From: Mesonia sediminis
Lineage (GTDB): Bacteria > Bacteroidota > Bacteroidia > Flavobacteriales > Flavobacteriaceae
Assembly (NCBI RefSeq): GCF_042684705.1
Contig: NZ_JBHULZ010000041.1
Span: 310,001-374,000, forward strand
Direction of reading: 5' to 3'
Length of the DNA: 64,000 nucleotides
The position numbers and the translations under genes are program-made. Position 1 is the stretch's first letter, and every line of letters starts with the position of its first letter. The notes under the pieces were generated by a model, which ran no database searches, was not told the DNA's origin, and saw only the letters and a list, made by a program, of their open reading frames with translations. Positions 43,520 to 51,460 of this stretch are shown here, piece by piece.

Positions 43520-44461
43520 ATGTATAAAGTTTTACACTTAGACCGCAACCACCCTTTATTGATTAAAGAATTAAAAGCCCATGGTTTTATAAATCATGAA
43601 GATTATGATTCGCCAAAGCAAAGTATTCAAGAAAGTATTGCACAATATGATGGAATTATTATTCGTAGCAGATTCAGTCTAGATAAAGCATTTTTAGAAA
43701 AAGCTAAAAATTTAAAATTTATAGGAAGATTAGGAGCAGGCCTAGAAAATATAGATGTAGCTTACGCTGAAAAGAAAGGTATTAAATTGTTTTCGGCACC
43801 TGAAGGAAATCGAAACGCGGTGGGAGAGCACGCGTTAGGTATGTTGTTGAGCTTATTCAATCATTTAAATAGAGTAGACGCTCAAGTGCGGCAAGGAATA
43901 TGGAAACGAGAAGCTAATAGAGGAATCGAGTTAGAAGGGAAAACAGTGGGCATAATTGGTTACGGAAACATGGGAAAGGCTTTCGCTAAAAAGCTAAGCG
44001 GTTTTGATTGTGAGGTGATTTTTCACGATATCCAATCTGGTTTATCAGACGATTTTGCGGCTGAGGTTAGTTTAGAGGAATTGCAAAGTAAAGCTCAGGT
44101 TCTAAGTTTGCACACCCCGTTAACCGCTAGTACAAAAAATATGGTTGATGCTGCATTTATTCAGAAATTTCAAAATCCGTTTTGGTTGATAAACACCGCA
44201 AGGGGTAAATCTGTAGTTACAGAAGATTTAGTCGAGGCCTTAAAATCGGGAAAAATTCTAGGAGCAGGCTTAGATGTATTGGAATATGAAAAATCTTCTT
44301 TCGAAAATTTTTTCAATGAAGAGGAACAGCTGCCCGAAGCTTTTCAATACCTTATCCGAGCAGATCAAGTTTTATTGAGTCCGCATATCGCAGGCTGGAC
44401 ACTAGAAAGCAAGCTTAAACTGGCACAAGTTATAGCGAATAAAATAATAGCCAATTTTTAA
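43520..44461 (+). CDS. D-2-hydroxyacid dehydrogenase
   Basis: A 313-residue NAD-dependent dehydrogenase of the SerA/formate-dehydrogenase-like family. The nucleotide motif is TVGIIGYGNMGKAFAKKL. The catalytic set is visible: Arg in INTARGKSVV, Glu in LDVLEYEKSS and His in LSPHIAGWT. It could be 3-phosphoglycerate dehydrogenase for serine synthesis or another 2-hydroxyacid reductase; it lacks the C-terminal ACT domain of long SerA. It follows the thioesterase gene by 2 bases. Confidence 0.9.
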   Translation: MYKVLHLDRNHPLLIKELKAHGFINHEDYDSPKQSIQESIAQYDGIIIRSRFSLDKAFLEKAKNLKFIGRLGAGLENIDVAYAEKKGIKLFSAPEGNRNAVGEHALGMLLSLFNHLNRVDAQVRQGIWKREANRGIELEGKTVGIIGYGNMGKAFAKKLSGFDCEVIFHDIQSGLSDDFAAEVSLEELQSKAQVLSLHTPLTASTKNMVDAAFIQKFQNPFWLINTARGKSVVTEDLVEALKSGKILGAGLDVLEYEKSSFENFFNEEEQLPEAFQYLIRADQVLLSPHIAGWTLESKLKLAQVIANKIIANF

Positions 44462-44497
44462 CAAAAGAATTACGATAAAAATTTATAATAGGTAATT

Positions 44498-44953
44498 ATG
44501 GGCACTAAGGCAGAAACACCAGAGGCTTATATAAAAAAAGCCCCTGAAGAGAGGCAAGAAGCCTTAAAAAAACTTCGGCAGGTAATTAATGATAATTTAC
44601 CAAAGGGCTTTGAGGAAGGTATGCAATATGGTATGATAGGATATTATGTGCCGCACAGCATTTATCCAGATGGTTACCATTGTAACCCAAAAGAACCGCT
44701 TCCTTTTCTAAGTTTCGCTTCACAAAAAAACTCCATCAACCTCTATCATTCTGGGATCTATGCAAAAGAATCTTTAAAAGATTGGTTTGTTGGGGAGTAT
44801 GGCAAGTATGTAAAAACTAAACTAGATATGGGTAAAAGTTGCATACGATTTAAAAACCTAAAGCAGATTCCATTTGGTTTAATTGCTGAGTTGACGCAAA
44901 AAATGACAGTGAATGAATGGATAACTCTATACGAAGAAAATATAAAAAAGTAA
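44498..44953 (+). CDS. DUF1801 domain-containing protein
   Basis: A 151-residue soluble protein with the DUF1801/YdhG-type layout: YIKKAPEERQEALKKLRQVINDNLP, then MQYGMIGYYVPH and PFLSFASQKNSINLYHSGIY, and the end GKSCIRFKNLKQIPFGLIAEL. These proteins are small alpha-beta folds of unknown function. It lies 36 bases after the dehydrogenase gene. Its stop codon forms the start of a hairpin (44951-44980) that separates it from the convergent NAD(P)-binding protein gene. Confidence 0.9.
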   Translation: MGTKAETPEAYIKKAPEERQEALKKLRQVINDNLPKGFEEGMQYGMIGYYVPHSIYPDGYHCNPKEPLPFLSFASQKNSINLYHSGIYAKESLKDWFVGEYGKYVKTKLDMGKSCIRFKNLKQIPFGLIAELTQKMTVNEWITLYEENIKK

Positions 44954-44980
44954 AAGCAGACCGGTTTAAGACTGCTTTTA
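44951..44980. terminator. Bidirectional terminator hairpin
   Basis: TAAAAGCAG (44951-44959) pairs with CTGCTTTTA (44972-44980) around a 12-base loop. Its first three bases are the stop codon of the DUF1801 gene. It lies before the convergent gene ending at 45007. Confidence 0.7.
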
Positions 44981-45006
44981 CAATAATATTAAACTTAATG
45001 CTTTTT

Positions 45007-45660
45007 TTAAGCGTAATCAACTTGTTCTAAGGCTAATGGAGTCGCTAATTCTCCGTTTAGAATTTCAAAGGTTTTGTTTTTTAGCATATTAGGAGGCAAG
45101 CTGTCTACTAAAACTTGCGCCACGTCTTTTCGTGAAATTTCGCCGTATTGGTTTAATTTTTTTTCCGCCTTAATTTTATTGGTTTTCTCAGCATCGGTAA
45201 GTGCTCCTGGTCTTACAATGGTATATTCTAAGAAGCTAGCTTGTAGATGCTCATCAGCCTTTTGCTTTGCTTTAAGATAATGTTCTAGCTCTTTGTTTTG
45301 TTCTGGATTATCGGCACCCATAGAGCTTAACATCACGAACTTTCTTACTCCCGCGGCTTTAGCTCTGTCGATAAGATTTATGGCGCCATTTTGATCTACT
45401 GCTGTTGTCTTATCTTTTCCTGTTTTGCTTCCAGAACCGGCTGCAAAAATAACCCGATCTATTTCTTGTACGGCTGGTTCTAGATCGCCTTCTAAATCTC
45501 CTAAACGGGTTTCCACCTGCATACCATCAAAAAATGCTTGTTGTTCTTGCTTTCTTATTAATGCAATGGGCGAATAATCTTGATGATTTTTTAATAAAGC
45601 AACAATCTCTCTGCCTGTTTTTCCGTTAGCTCCTGCCACTAAAACTTTTTCTTGTTTCAT
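45007..45660 (-). CDS. NAD(P)-binding SDR-like protein
   Basis: A 217-residue atypical short-chain dehydrogenase-like protein. The nucleotide motif KVLVAGANGKTGREIVALL is at the N-terminus; VIFAAGSGSKTGKDKTTAVDQNGAINLIDRA and KFVMLSSMGADNPE follow, as in the NmrA/YwnB-type branch. It has no clear Tyr-x-x-x-Lys catalytic pair in the usual place, so it may be a redox sensor or isomerase-like protein. It is a single gene on the minus strand, convergent with the DUF1801 gene. Confidence 0.88.
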   Translation of the reverse strand: MKQEKVLVAGANGKTGREIVALLKNHQDYSPIALIRKQEQQAFFDGMQVETRLGDLEGDLEPAVQEIDRVIFAAGSGSKTGKDKTTAVDQNGAINLIDRAKAAGVRKFVMLSSMGADNPEQNKELEHYLKAKQKADEHLQASFLEYTIVRPGALTDAEKTNKIKAEKKLNQYGEISRKDVAQVLVDSLPPNMLKNKTFEILNGELATPLALEQVDYA

Positions 45661-45752
45661 TTCTTTTTTTTATTTAAATGTAGCAAGAAACGCACGTAAT
45701 TATATTAATATTTATTTAAATAACAAGGCTTTAACAAAGAAGCTAAAGCATG

Positions 45753-46130
45753 TTAAAAAACTTTGCTTGCCAAAAACTGCTGCACCTTATAAATATCTAT
45801 TTTCTTGTTGAATTGCTTACTAATAGAAGCTTGTTGCTCGCTGGAAATCCAGATTTTGAGTTCTGCATCCAAATCGAAAGTACCCGCAGTTTCAATCGAA
45901 AACCGAGAGATGCTTTTGTAGGGGATACTTAAATATTCTCTTTTGCTACCGGTTAAACCTTGAATATCTATTAAAATTAAGCGCTTATCTGTAAATATAA
46001 AAGTGTCACGCACAAGTTTGAAGCCTAGTTCAACCACTTCATTGCCAACTAGTAATTGTTGGTATTTTGCTGTTAGAGTATTGGTATCTATCTCACTGGC
46101 ATTGCCAAGCAATTTATTAAATAGGCTCAT
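45753..46130 (-). CDS. PH domain-containing protein
   Basis: A 125-residue soluble protein with a bacterial pleckstrin-homology-like fold: ELGFKLVRDTFIFTDKRLILIDIQGLTGSKREYLSIPYKSISRFSIETAGTFDLDAELKIWI. Families of this type have no known enzymatic role and probably bind partners or membranes. Its start codon lies 14 bases inside the end of the OlsF-like gene, so the two are translationally coupled, which suggests they act in the same process. Confidence 0.88.
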   Translation of the reverse strand: MSLFNKLLGNASEIDTNTLTAKYQQLLVGNEVVELGFKLVRDTFIFTDKRLILIDIQGLTGSKREYLSIPYKSISRFSIETAGTFDLDAELKIWISSEQQASISKQFNKKIDIYKVQQFLASKVF

Positions 46131-47937
46131 TTTGATCTTTATTTATTTTTTGTTCAAGTTCTAGTTGCAATTCTTCCATCACTGGTTTTACGGTGCTCTC
46201 TGGTAAATCGGCAATACGAATGTACATCAGCCCATCTACCGAATTATTGAATAAAGGATCAACGTTAAAAGCGGCAACACGTGCATTCTGTTTGATGTAT
46301 TTTTTTATGAGTACCGGCATACGTAAACTATCGGGTTCGAGTTCATCAATTAGCTTGTCAAACTTGTTTAAATCAGCTTGACTGGCATCAAAAACAAAGT
46401 CTTTGTCGGCGTCTTTTAATTTCACTTTATACTCCTTCTTAGGTCGAATATATTGAGCCACATAGGGATCATAATAGTGTGATTTCATAAACTCAATCAT
46501 CATCGATTTTGAGAAGTCCGAAAATTTATTACTGATACTTACGCCACCAATTAAGTATTTGTGTTCGGGGAATCTTAATGTACAGTGCACTATTCCTTTC
46601 CAAAGTAAGAAAAGCGGCATAGGTTTTTGTTGGTACTCTTTGACGATAAAAGCGCGGCCCATCTCTATAGATTCGCTCATCATTTTATGTAGTTCTGGCT
46701 CAAAGCGAAAAAGTTGCTGCAGATAAAAGCCATTTATTCCATGCTTAGGGAAAATTTGAGCACCAAAACCCATTCTATAAGCGCCTACAATTTTATGGGT
46801 TTCGTTGTCATACAAGAAAAGATGATGGTAATAGTCGTCAAACTCATCTAAATCTGTAGATTTATTTGTGCCTTCGCCAATGGCTCTAAATGTGATTTCG
46901 CGTAAGCGTCCAATTTCTTTTACGATATTGGGAATGTCTTTTCTTTCGGCAAGAAATACTTCATAATTTTTACTAATTAGCAAACGCTTTTCGTTTTCTT
47001 GGCAAAAGTTAATTTCTTTTTGCATTAACACCTCTGAGGTTTCTTTAGCGATTGCTTTGGGAGCTCGGGCAGGAAATTTTATTTGTTTAGGGATGTTTTT
47101 TAATAAACTCCTTTTGTCATCAAACGCACTGGAAAGCATGTAGGTTTTCTTGCGCAAAAAGAGGGTGAAATCTTCTAGGTTAGGGTAGGCTTGTTGTTGT
47201 TCTACACTAATAGGGTTGCCAATGCGAACTTTTATTTTTCGGTGTTTTTGACTCAGCATTTCACCTGGTAATTTTGCTGTTCTAAGGCTATCGTTTAATT
47301 TAGATAGGCGGTAAAAACTTGCACTGTTTTTGGCATGAAAATAAACAGGAACTACAGGTACACCAGATTTCTGAATTAATTTCATTGCCTCTGGTAGCCA
47401 TTCTCTGTCTACTATAGAGTTTTCTTCTTTTTGAGTGCTTACCTCACCAGCGGGAAAAATACCTAGACAGTTACCGTCTTTTAAATGCTGTATGGCTTCC
47501 TTTAAACCGCTAAGACTTGATTTGATGTCTTTGCGCGTTTCAAAAGGATTTACAGGCATAATGTAAGATTTTAAAGGCTTTAATCGATGCAATAAAAAAT
47601 TAGCAATAACCTTATAGTCGTCTCGCTTTTGTATAAAGGTATGTAGCAAAATCATACCATCTATACCGCCAAGTGGGTGATTTGAAATGCTTATAAACGG
47701 ACCTGTTTTTGGGATTCTTTTTAAATCCTTTTCAGGAATTTCAAAATCGATTTCTAGATGTTTTAGGCTAGAATCTAAAAAGTCAAACCCGTCGAGATGC
47801 GAACGATCGTCGTAAATTTTATTTAGCTTATTTATTTTGGTAATTTTCATTACCCCAGCCCCTATAGCTGTACCTAAAACGCCAAATCTTTTTAGATTAA
47901 GGCCATTGGCAACTTCTTTTGCGGTAACAAATCCCAT
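46117..47937 (-). CDS. Bifunctional acyltransferase, OlsF-like (lysophospholipid acyltransferase + GNAT)
   Basis: A 606-residue fusion. The N-terminal half is a PlsC-type acyltransferase with ISISNHPLGGIDGMI (His87, Asp93; spacing H-x5-D) and FPAGEVST. The C-terminal half (about residues 325-490) is an OlsB-like N-acyltransferase (FLAERKDIPNIVKEIGRLREITFRA; MGFGAQIF; ESIEMGRAFI). This order matches OlsF, the bifunctional ornithine-lipid synthase reported from Serratia and present in Flavobacterium; glycine-lipid synthesis in Bacteroides uses two separate genes of these types. The product is therefore an aminoacyl lipid, with ornithine or glycine as the amino acid. A TATATTTG element lies 18 bases upstream. 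Confidence 0.88.
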   Translation of the reverse strand: MGFVTAKEVANGLNLKRFGVLGTAIGAGVMKITKINKLNKIYDDRSHLDGFDFLDSSLKHLEIDFEIPEKDLKRIPKTGPFISISNHPLGGIDGMILLHTFIQKRDDYKVIANFLLHRLKPLKSYIMPVNPFETRKDIKSSLSGLKEAIQHLKDGNCLGIFPAGEVSTQKEENSIVDREWLPEAMKLIQKSGVPVVPVYFHAKNSASFYRLSKLNDSLRTAKLPGEMLSQKHRKIKVRIGNPISVEQQQAYPNLEDFTLFLRKKTYMLSSAFDDKRSLLKNIPKQIKFPARAPKAIAKETSEVLMQKEINFCQENEKRLLISKNYEVFLAERKDIPNIVKEIGRLREITFRAIGEGTNKSTDLDEFDDYYHHLFLYDNETHKIVGAYRMGFGAQIFPKHGINGFYLQQLFRFEPELHKMMSESIEMGRAFIVKEYQQKPMPLFLLWKGIVHCTLRFPEHKYLIGGVSISNKFSDFSKSMMIEFMKSHYYDPYVAQYIRPKKEYKVKLKDADKDFVFDASQADLNKFDKLIDELEPDSLRMPVLIKKYIKQNARVAAFNVDPLFNNSVDGLMYIRIADLPESTVKPVMEELQLELEQKINKDQNEPI

Positions 47938-47954
47938 GTGCTATAAGTTTAAAG

Positions 47955-47962
47955 CAAATATA
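47955..47962 (-). promoter_or_regulatory. -7 promoter element of the OlsF-like gene
   Basis: The minus strand reads TATATTTG, ending 17 bases before the ATG at 47937. No TTG is found at 17-23 bases upstream. Confidence 0.55.
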
Positions 47963-47983
47963 AATGAATAATCACTTGCTAAG

Positions 47984-49234
47984 TTATAAATTTTCGTGAA
48001 CAACCAATTGTGCCGTTTCTCGCGTCACTTGTTTTAGAAGAACCACCTTATCTTTTTCGGTTGCTTTTATTGCCTCTGGCGTAGCGTGGCGCAAGGTATA
48101 TAATTTAACACCTTTATTAAAACTTACCCTGAATCGTTTTTGTAAATTTTCGATTAATAAATCAAATTTTTTGAATTTGTTATCTATAACTACAGAAAAG
48201 CTTATGGCTGAATTTTGAATAAGATCTACCTTGGTTTGAAAAGCATGAAACAGAGCAAAGACCTCACTCATATTTTGCTCTACAAAGAATGAAAAGTCTT
48301 TGGTGGCAATGGATAGTAATATGAGATCATCTTTTACAATAAAACATGGTACTTGAGGTACAATTTTAGGACCGTTACTAACCTTTGTTCCTGGTAAAGT
48401 TAAATCATAAAATGAGCGCACCACTAAAGGAATCTCTTTTCTTTGAAGCGGCTGGATAGTTTTAGGGTGTATCACAGAAGCCCCGTAAAAAGCTAACTCT
48501 ATAGCTTCGTTGTAATTGATTTGGTTTAATTGTATGCTGTCTTTAAAAATACGAGGATCTGCATTGTAAACACCGCTAACATCTTTCCAAATACTTACCT
48601 CTTTAGCATTTAGGCAATAAGCAAAAATGGCAGCAGAATAATCACTTCCTTCTCGGCCCAAGGTGGTAGTACAATTATTGGTAGTCGATGCGATAAACCC
48701 CTGAGTTATAAATAACTCGTTGGGTTTGATGTGATGGTTGATATTTTTTTGTGTGATTTCCCAATTCACCTGAGCGTCGCGATAGGTAGTATCGGTTTTA
48801 ATAAGTTTTCGTGCGTCTATCCAATTGTTTTTTATTTCTTCTGAATTAAGGTAAGCGCTTATTATGGCTGTACTTATTAACTCACCAAAACCAATAACTT
48901 GATCATAAACAAAATCGTAATCTTGAGATGAATTTTCCTCAAGGAAACTCGTTAACTCTTTCCAATATTGGTTTAAGGTAGCAAAAATTGGGTGGTTTGT
49001 ATTGGCAAACAAATTCTGAGCAATCTGAGCATGAAAATTTTTAACCTCAGTTAAATCGATTTTATTGAACTCAAAATAGTTTTGGATTACCAATTCTAAA
49101 GCATTAGTAGTTTTACCCATTGCCGAAACCACAATCAGTTTATCCTTGGTGCCGGTTTTTTTGAGTATTTCAACCATATTCTTGACGCCAGCCGCCTCTT
49201 TTACAGAGGCGCCGCCAAACTTAAATATGATCAT
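47984..49234 (-). CDS. Aspartate kinase (monofunctional)
   Basis: A 416-residue enzyme phosphorylating aspartate, first step to lysine, threonine and methionine. The N-terminus IIFKFGGASVKEAAGVKNMV is the kinase signature, and GFGELISTAIISAYL, TTLGREGSDYSAAIFA, SIWKDVSGVYNADPRIF and FYGASVIHPKTIQPL are canonical. The C-terminal 120 residues hold ACT-like regulatory domains. It has no homoserine dehydrogenase fusion. It overlaps the GNAT gene by 4 bases (ATGA), so both are read from the promoter at 49728. The metB-type gene at 11537 acts further down the pathway but is not linked. Confidence 0.94.
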   Translation of the reverse strand: MIIFKFGGASVKEAAGVKNMVEILKKTGTKDKLIVVSAMGKTTNALELVIQNYFEFNKIDLTEVKNFHAQIAQNLFANTNHPIFATLNQYWKELTSFLEENSSQDYDFVYDQVIGFGELISTAIISAYLNSEEIKNNWIDARKLIKTDTTYRDAQVNWEITQKNINHHIKPNELFITQGFIASTTNNCTTTLGREGSDYSAAIFAYCLNAKEVSIWKDVSGVYNADPRIFKDSIQLNQINYNEAIELAFYGASVIHPKTIQPLQRKEIPLVVRSFYDLTLPGTKVSNGPKIVPQVPCFIVKDDLILLSIATKDFSFFVEQNMSEVFALFHAFQTKVDLIQNSAISFSVVIDNKFKKFDLLIENLQKRFRVSFNKGVKLYTLRHATPEAIKATEKDKVVLLKQVTRETAQLVVHENL

Positions 49235-49707
49235 TTGGCTAAGAAGTTTTTTATAGATTTTTCGTCAAACTGCACGGTATTCCATTCGGTCATTATGCTA
49301 GCTCCTGTACTTTTGTAAAATTCAAGCGCATTGGTATTGTAATCGCCCACTACCCATTCTACTCGTTTTACACCTTGGTCTAGAGCAAAACGCATCACTT
49401 GTTTATACAGCAGCATACCAATACCTTTACCACGATAATTTTCATTTACAATAAGATCTTCTAGATGTACGGTTTTTCCTTTCCAGGTAGAGTATCTATA
49501 GTAAACTAAAGCCATGCCAACCACTTGGTCATCCGCCTCAGCTAAAAAACAGGTAAACATTTTTTGATCGCCAAAACCATCCTTCTTTAATTGCTCTTCG
49601 GTCAAAATTACTGCATTTGGTTTCTTTTCGTGAGCCGCTAATTCATTGATTAATCGCAGTACACTTCCCATATCTTCTTTGGTTGCTCTTCTTATGCTTG
49701 TTTCCAT
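49231..49707 (-). CDS. GNAT family N-acetyltransferase
   Basis: A 158-residue acetyltransferase with the acetyl-CoA loop EDLIVNENYRGKGIGMLLYKQVM and the C-terminal GDYNTNALEFYKSTGA segment. The opening IRRATKEDMGSVLRLINELAAHEKK and the LVYYRYSTWKGKTVHLEDL stretch resemble the diamine/thialysine acetyltransferase (SSAT2-like) branch, so a small amine is a reasonable guess for the substrate. It is the first gene of a two-gene operon with aspartate kinase (4-base overlap) and divergent from fbp. Confidence 0.92.
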   Translation of the reverse strand: METSIRRATKEDMGSVLRLINELAAHEKKPNAVILTEEQLKKDGFGDQKMFTCFLAEADDQVVGMALVYYRYSTWKGKTVHLEDLIVNENYRGKGIGMLLYKQVMRFALDQGVKRVEWVVGDYNTNALEFYKSTGASIMTEWNTVQFDEKSIKNFLAK

Positions 49708-49727
49708 AGTTTTTATTTTGATTTACA

Positions 49728-49735
49728 CAAAAATA
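49728..49735 (-). promoter_or_regulatory. -7 promoter element of the GNAT-aspartate kinase operon
   Basis: The minus strand reads TATTTTTG, ending 20 bases before the GNAT ATG at 49707. It faces away from the fbp element at 49757, so the 75-base gap holds two divergent promoters. Confidence 0.55.
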
Positions 49736-49756
49736 GCGATTACAAAGTCTTTTTTC

Positions 49757-49764
49757 TATTTTTG
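49757..49764 (+). promoter_or_regulatory. -7 promoter element of fbp
   Basis: TATTTTTG fits TAnnTTTG and ends 18 bases before ATG 49783. The second-last base onward (TTG at 49762) could be misread as an upstream start codon. Confidence 0.6.
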
Positions 49765-49782
49765 CGACATAAAGTCAACAAA

Positions 49783-50790
49783 ATGGTAAGAAAAAACCAA
49801 ACCCTGGGGGAGTTCATAATTGAAAACCAGGCTGAGTTCAAGTACTCATCGGGAGAATTATCTCGATTAATAAATGCAATTCGTCTAGCGGCAAAGGTAG
49901 TTAATCACGAGGTGAATAAAGCGGGTCTGGTAGACATTACTGGGGCGGCGGGTGAAACCAATATCCAGGGTGAGCAACAGCAAAAACTAGATGTTTATGC
50001 CAACGAAAAATTTATACAAACCATTACCAATAGGGAGATAGTTTGTGGTATTGCTTCTGAAGAAAACGATGATTTTATTACCATTCAAGGACAGAATAAA
50101 GACAACAATAATAAATATGTGTTGTTAATGGATCCGCTTGACGGAAGTTCAAATATTGATGTGAACGTATCTGTAGGAACCATATTTTCTGTGTACCGCA
50201 GGGTGACCCCAATGGGACAACCGGTAACGAAAGAAGATTTTTTACAACCAGGTAATCAACAAGTAGCTGCAGGATACATTGTTTATGGTACCTCTACAAT
50301 GCTTGTGTACACCACGGGGCACGGGGTAAATGGCTTTACTTTAAATCCGGCTATAGGTACTTATTATTTGTCGCATCCTAATATGCGTTTTCCTAAAACA
50401 GGAAATATTTACTCGGTGAATGAGGGGAATTATGCACAGTTTCCTCAAGGGGTAAAAGATTATATAAAATACTGCCAGGCAGAGGAAGGAGATAGGCCTT
50501 ATACTGCTCGTTACATAGGCTCTTTGGTCTCAGATTTTCATCGGAATATGATTAAGGGTGGTATTTATATTTACCCTAAAAGTAAAAAGGCAACAAAGGG
50601 TAAATTAAGATTGCTATATGAGTGTAATCCTATGGCTTTTATAGCCGAACAAGCAGGAGGCAAGGCAAGTGATGGCTTTACGCGAATCTTAGATATACAG
50701 CCAGAGAGTTTGCACGAAAGAGTACCTTTCTTTTGTGGAAGCGAAGAAATGGTGAATAAAGCAGAAGAATTTATGCAAAAAGCAGAATAA
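49783..50790 (+). CDS. fbp: Class 1 fructose-1,6-bisphosphatase
   Basis: A 335-residue gluconeogenic enzyme. The class 1 metal and substrate motifs are present: CGIASEENDDF, LMDPLDGSSNIDVNVSVGTIF, GNIYSVNEGNYAQFP, YIGSLVSDFHRNMIKGGIYIYP and KLRLLYECNPMAFIAEQAGG. ATG 49783 is preferred over the in-frame TTG at 49762, which overlaps the -7 promoter element. It is followed by the 27-bp palindrome that includes its stop codon and that of the convergent TerB-like gene. Confidence 0.97.
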   Translation: MVRKNQTLGEFIIENQAEFKYSSGELSRLINAIRLAAKVVNHEVNKAGLVDITGAAGETNIQGEQQQKLDVYANEKFIQTITNREIVCGIASEENDDFITIQGQNKDNNNKYVLLMDPLDGSSNIDVNVSVGTIFSVYRRVTPMGQPVTKEDFLQPGNQQVAAGYIVYGTSTMLVYTTGHGVNGFTLNPAIGTYYLSHPNMRFPKTGNIYSVNEGNYAQFPQGVKDYIKYCQAEEGDRPYTARYIGSLVSDFHRNMIKGGIYIYPKSKKATKGKLRLLYECNPMAFIAEQAGGKASDGFTRILDIQPESLHERVPFFCGSEEMVNKAEEFMQKAE

Positions 50791-50811
50791 AGTAGGAGTC
50801 CTACTTTATTC
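50785..50811. terminator. 27-bp perfect palindromic terminator shared by two genes
   Basis: GAATAAAGTAGGA (50785-50797) and TCCTACTTTATTC (50799-50811) are exact reverse complements around a single G. The left arm contains the fbp stop TAA (50788-50790), and the right arm contains the stop of the convergent TerB-like gene (50806-50808). It has no long T-run, so it may act as an RNA 3'-end stabiliser as well as a terminator. Confidence 0.75.
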
Positions 50812-51231
50812 TCTTTCTAATAGATAAAGGTAGTCATCAAAAGATAACTTGCCGCCTAAAATAGCGATAGATCGCTTGATGATGGCTTTGGAGTCTTCTG
50901 AAGAAAAACCTAAGGCAATACCATAGCGTTTCATCATAAAAGCTTCCTGTTCATCCATTTCGTGATCAGCAAAAACCAGTGTGAGTAAATCGTACAAACG
51001 TTCTAAACGTTTAACCTTGGTATTAGGTGCTGTAAATGGGATGTTTTCAGGGTTTTTTAAGATAAGCTTATATTCTTCTTCGTTTACATCAAGTTTTCTA
51101 GCCAAACGCTTTAAAACCGCTTTTTCTTCATCGTTTATTTCACCGTCTACAGCGGCTAAACGTACAATAGAAGCAAAATGGCTAATGTTTCTGCTATGTG
51201 AACCTGAATCGAATAAATCTGAAAATGACAT
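50806..51231 (-). CDS. TerB family tellurite resistance-like protein
   Basis: A 141-residue helical protein with the TerB-type acidic helix HFASIVRLAAVDGEINDEEKAVLKRLARKL, followed by LYDLLTLVFADHEMDEQEAFMMKRYGIALGF. TerB-like domains bind metal through acidic residues and occur in many contexts besides tellurite resistance; no other ter gene is nearby. It is a single gene with a TATATTTG element 21 bases upstream and the shared palindrome at its end. Confidence 0.9.
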   Translation of the reverse strand: MSFSDLFDSGSHSRNISHFASIVRLAAVDGEINDEEKAVLKRLARKLDVNEEEYKLILKNPENIPFTAPNTKVKRLERLYDLLTLVFADHEMDEQEAFMMKRYGIALGFSSEDSKAIIKRSIAILGGKLSFDDYLYLLERE

Positions 51232-51252
51232 AGTTTGTTACAATTTAGACTA

Positions 51253-51260
51253 CAAATATA
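51253..51260 (-). promoter_or_regulatory. -7 promoter element of the TerB-like gene
   Basis: The minus strand reads TATATTTG, ending 21 bases before the ATG at 51231. No TTG at the usual distance. The rest of the gap to ileS (51261-51460) holds no other clear signal; no T-box-like leader is seen. Confidence 0.55.
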
Positions 51261-51460
51261 GTATAATATCGCCATAACTTTAATGCTCAATTCAAGCTTA
51301 TTTTTGTTGGCTTAGGCATTTTTTTCTTGACGGAATTAATTAATTTAACAAAGTCAAAGCCGTACAATCTTATAGTCAAGCCACTTCATATTTTTAGCTT
51401 GTTCATTATCAGGTTAAACAAAAATCCTTAATTTCGCAATTTATTTTGAAAGACAGCGCC

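Noticed and set aside
50806..51231. Tellurite resistance operon
   Set aside because: Only a TerB-like domain is present; no terA, terC, terD or terZ neighbours exist, so a resistance role is not supported.
51261..51460. Possible T-box or attenuator leader before ileS
   Set aside because: No T-box sequence (TGGNACC-like) and no terminator/antiterminator pair found; T-boxes are not expected in Bacteroidota.
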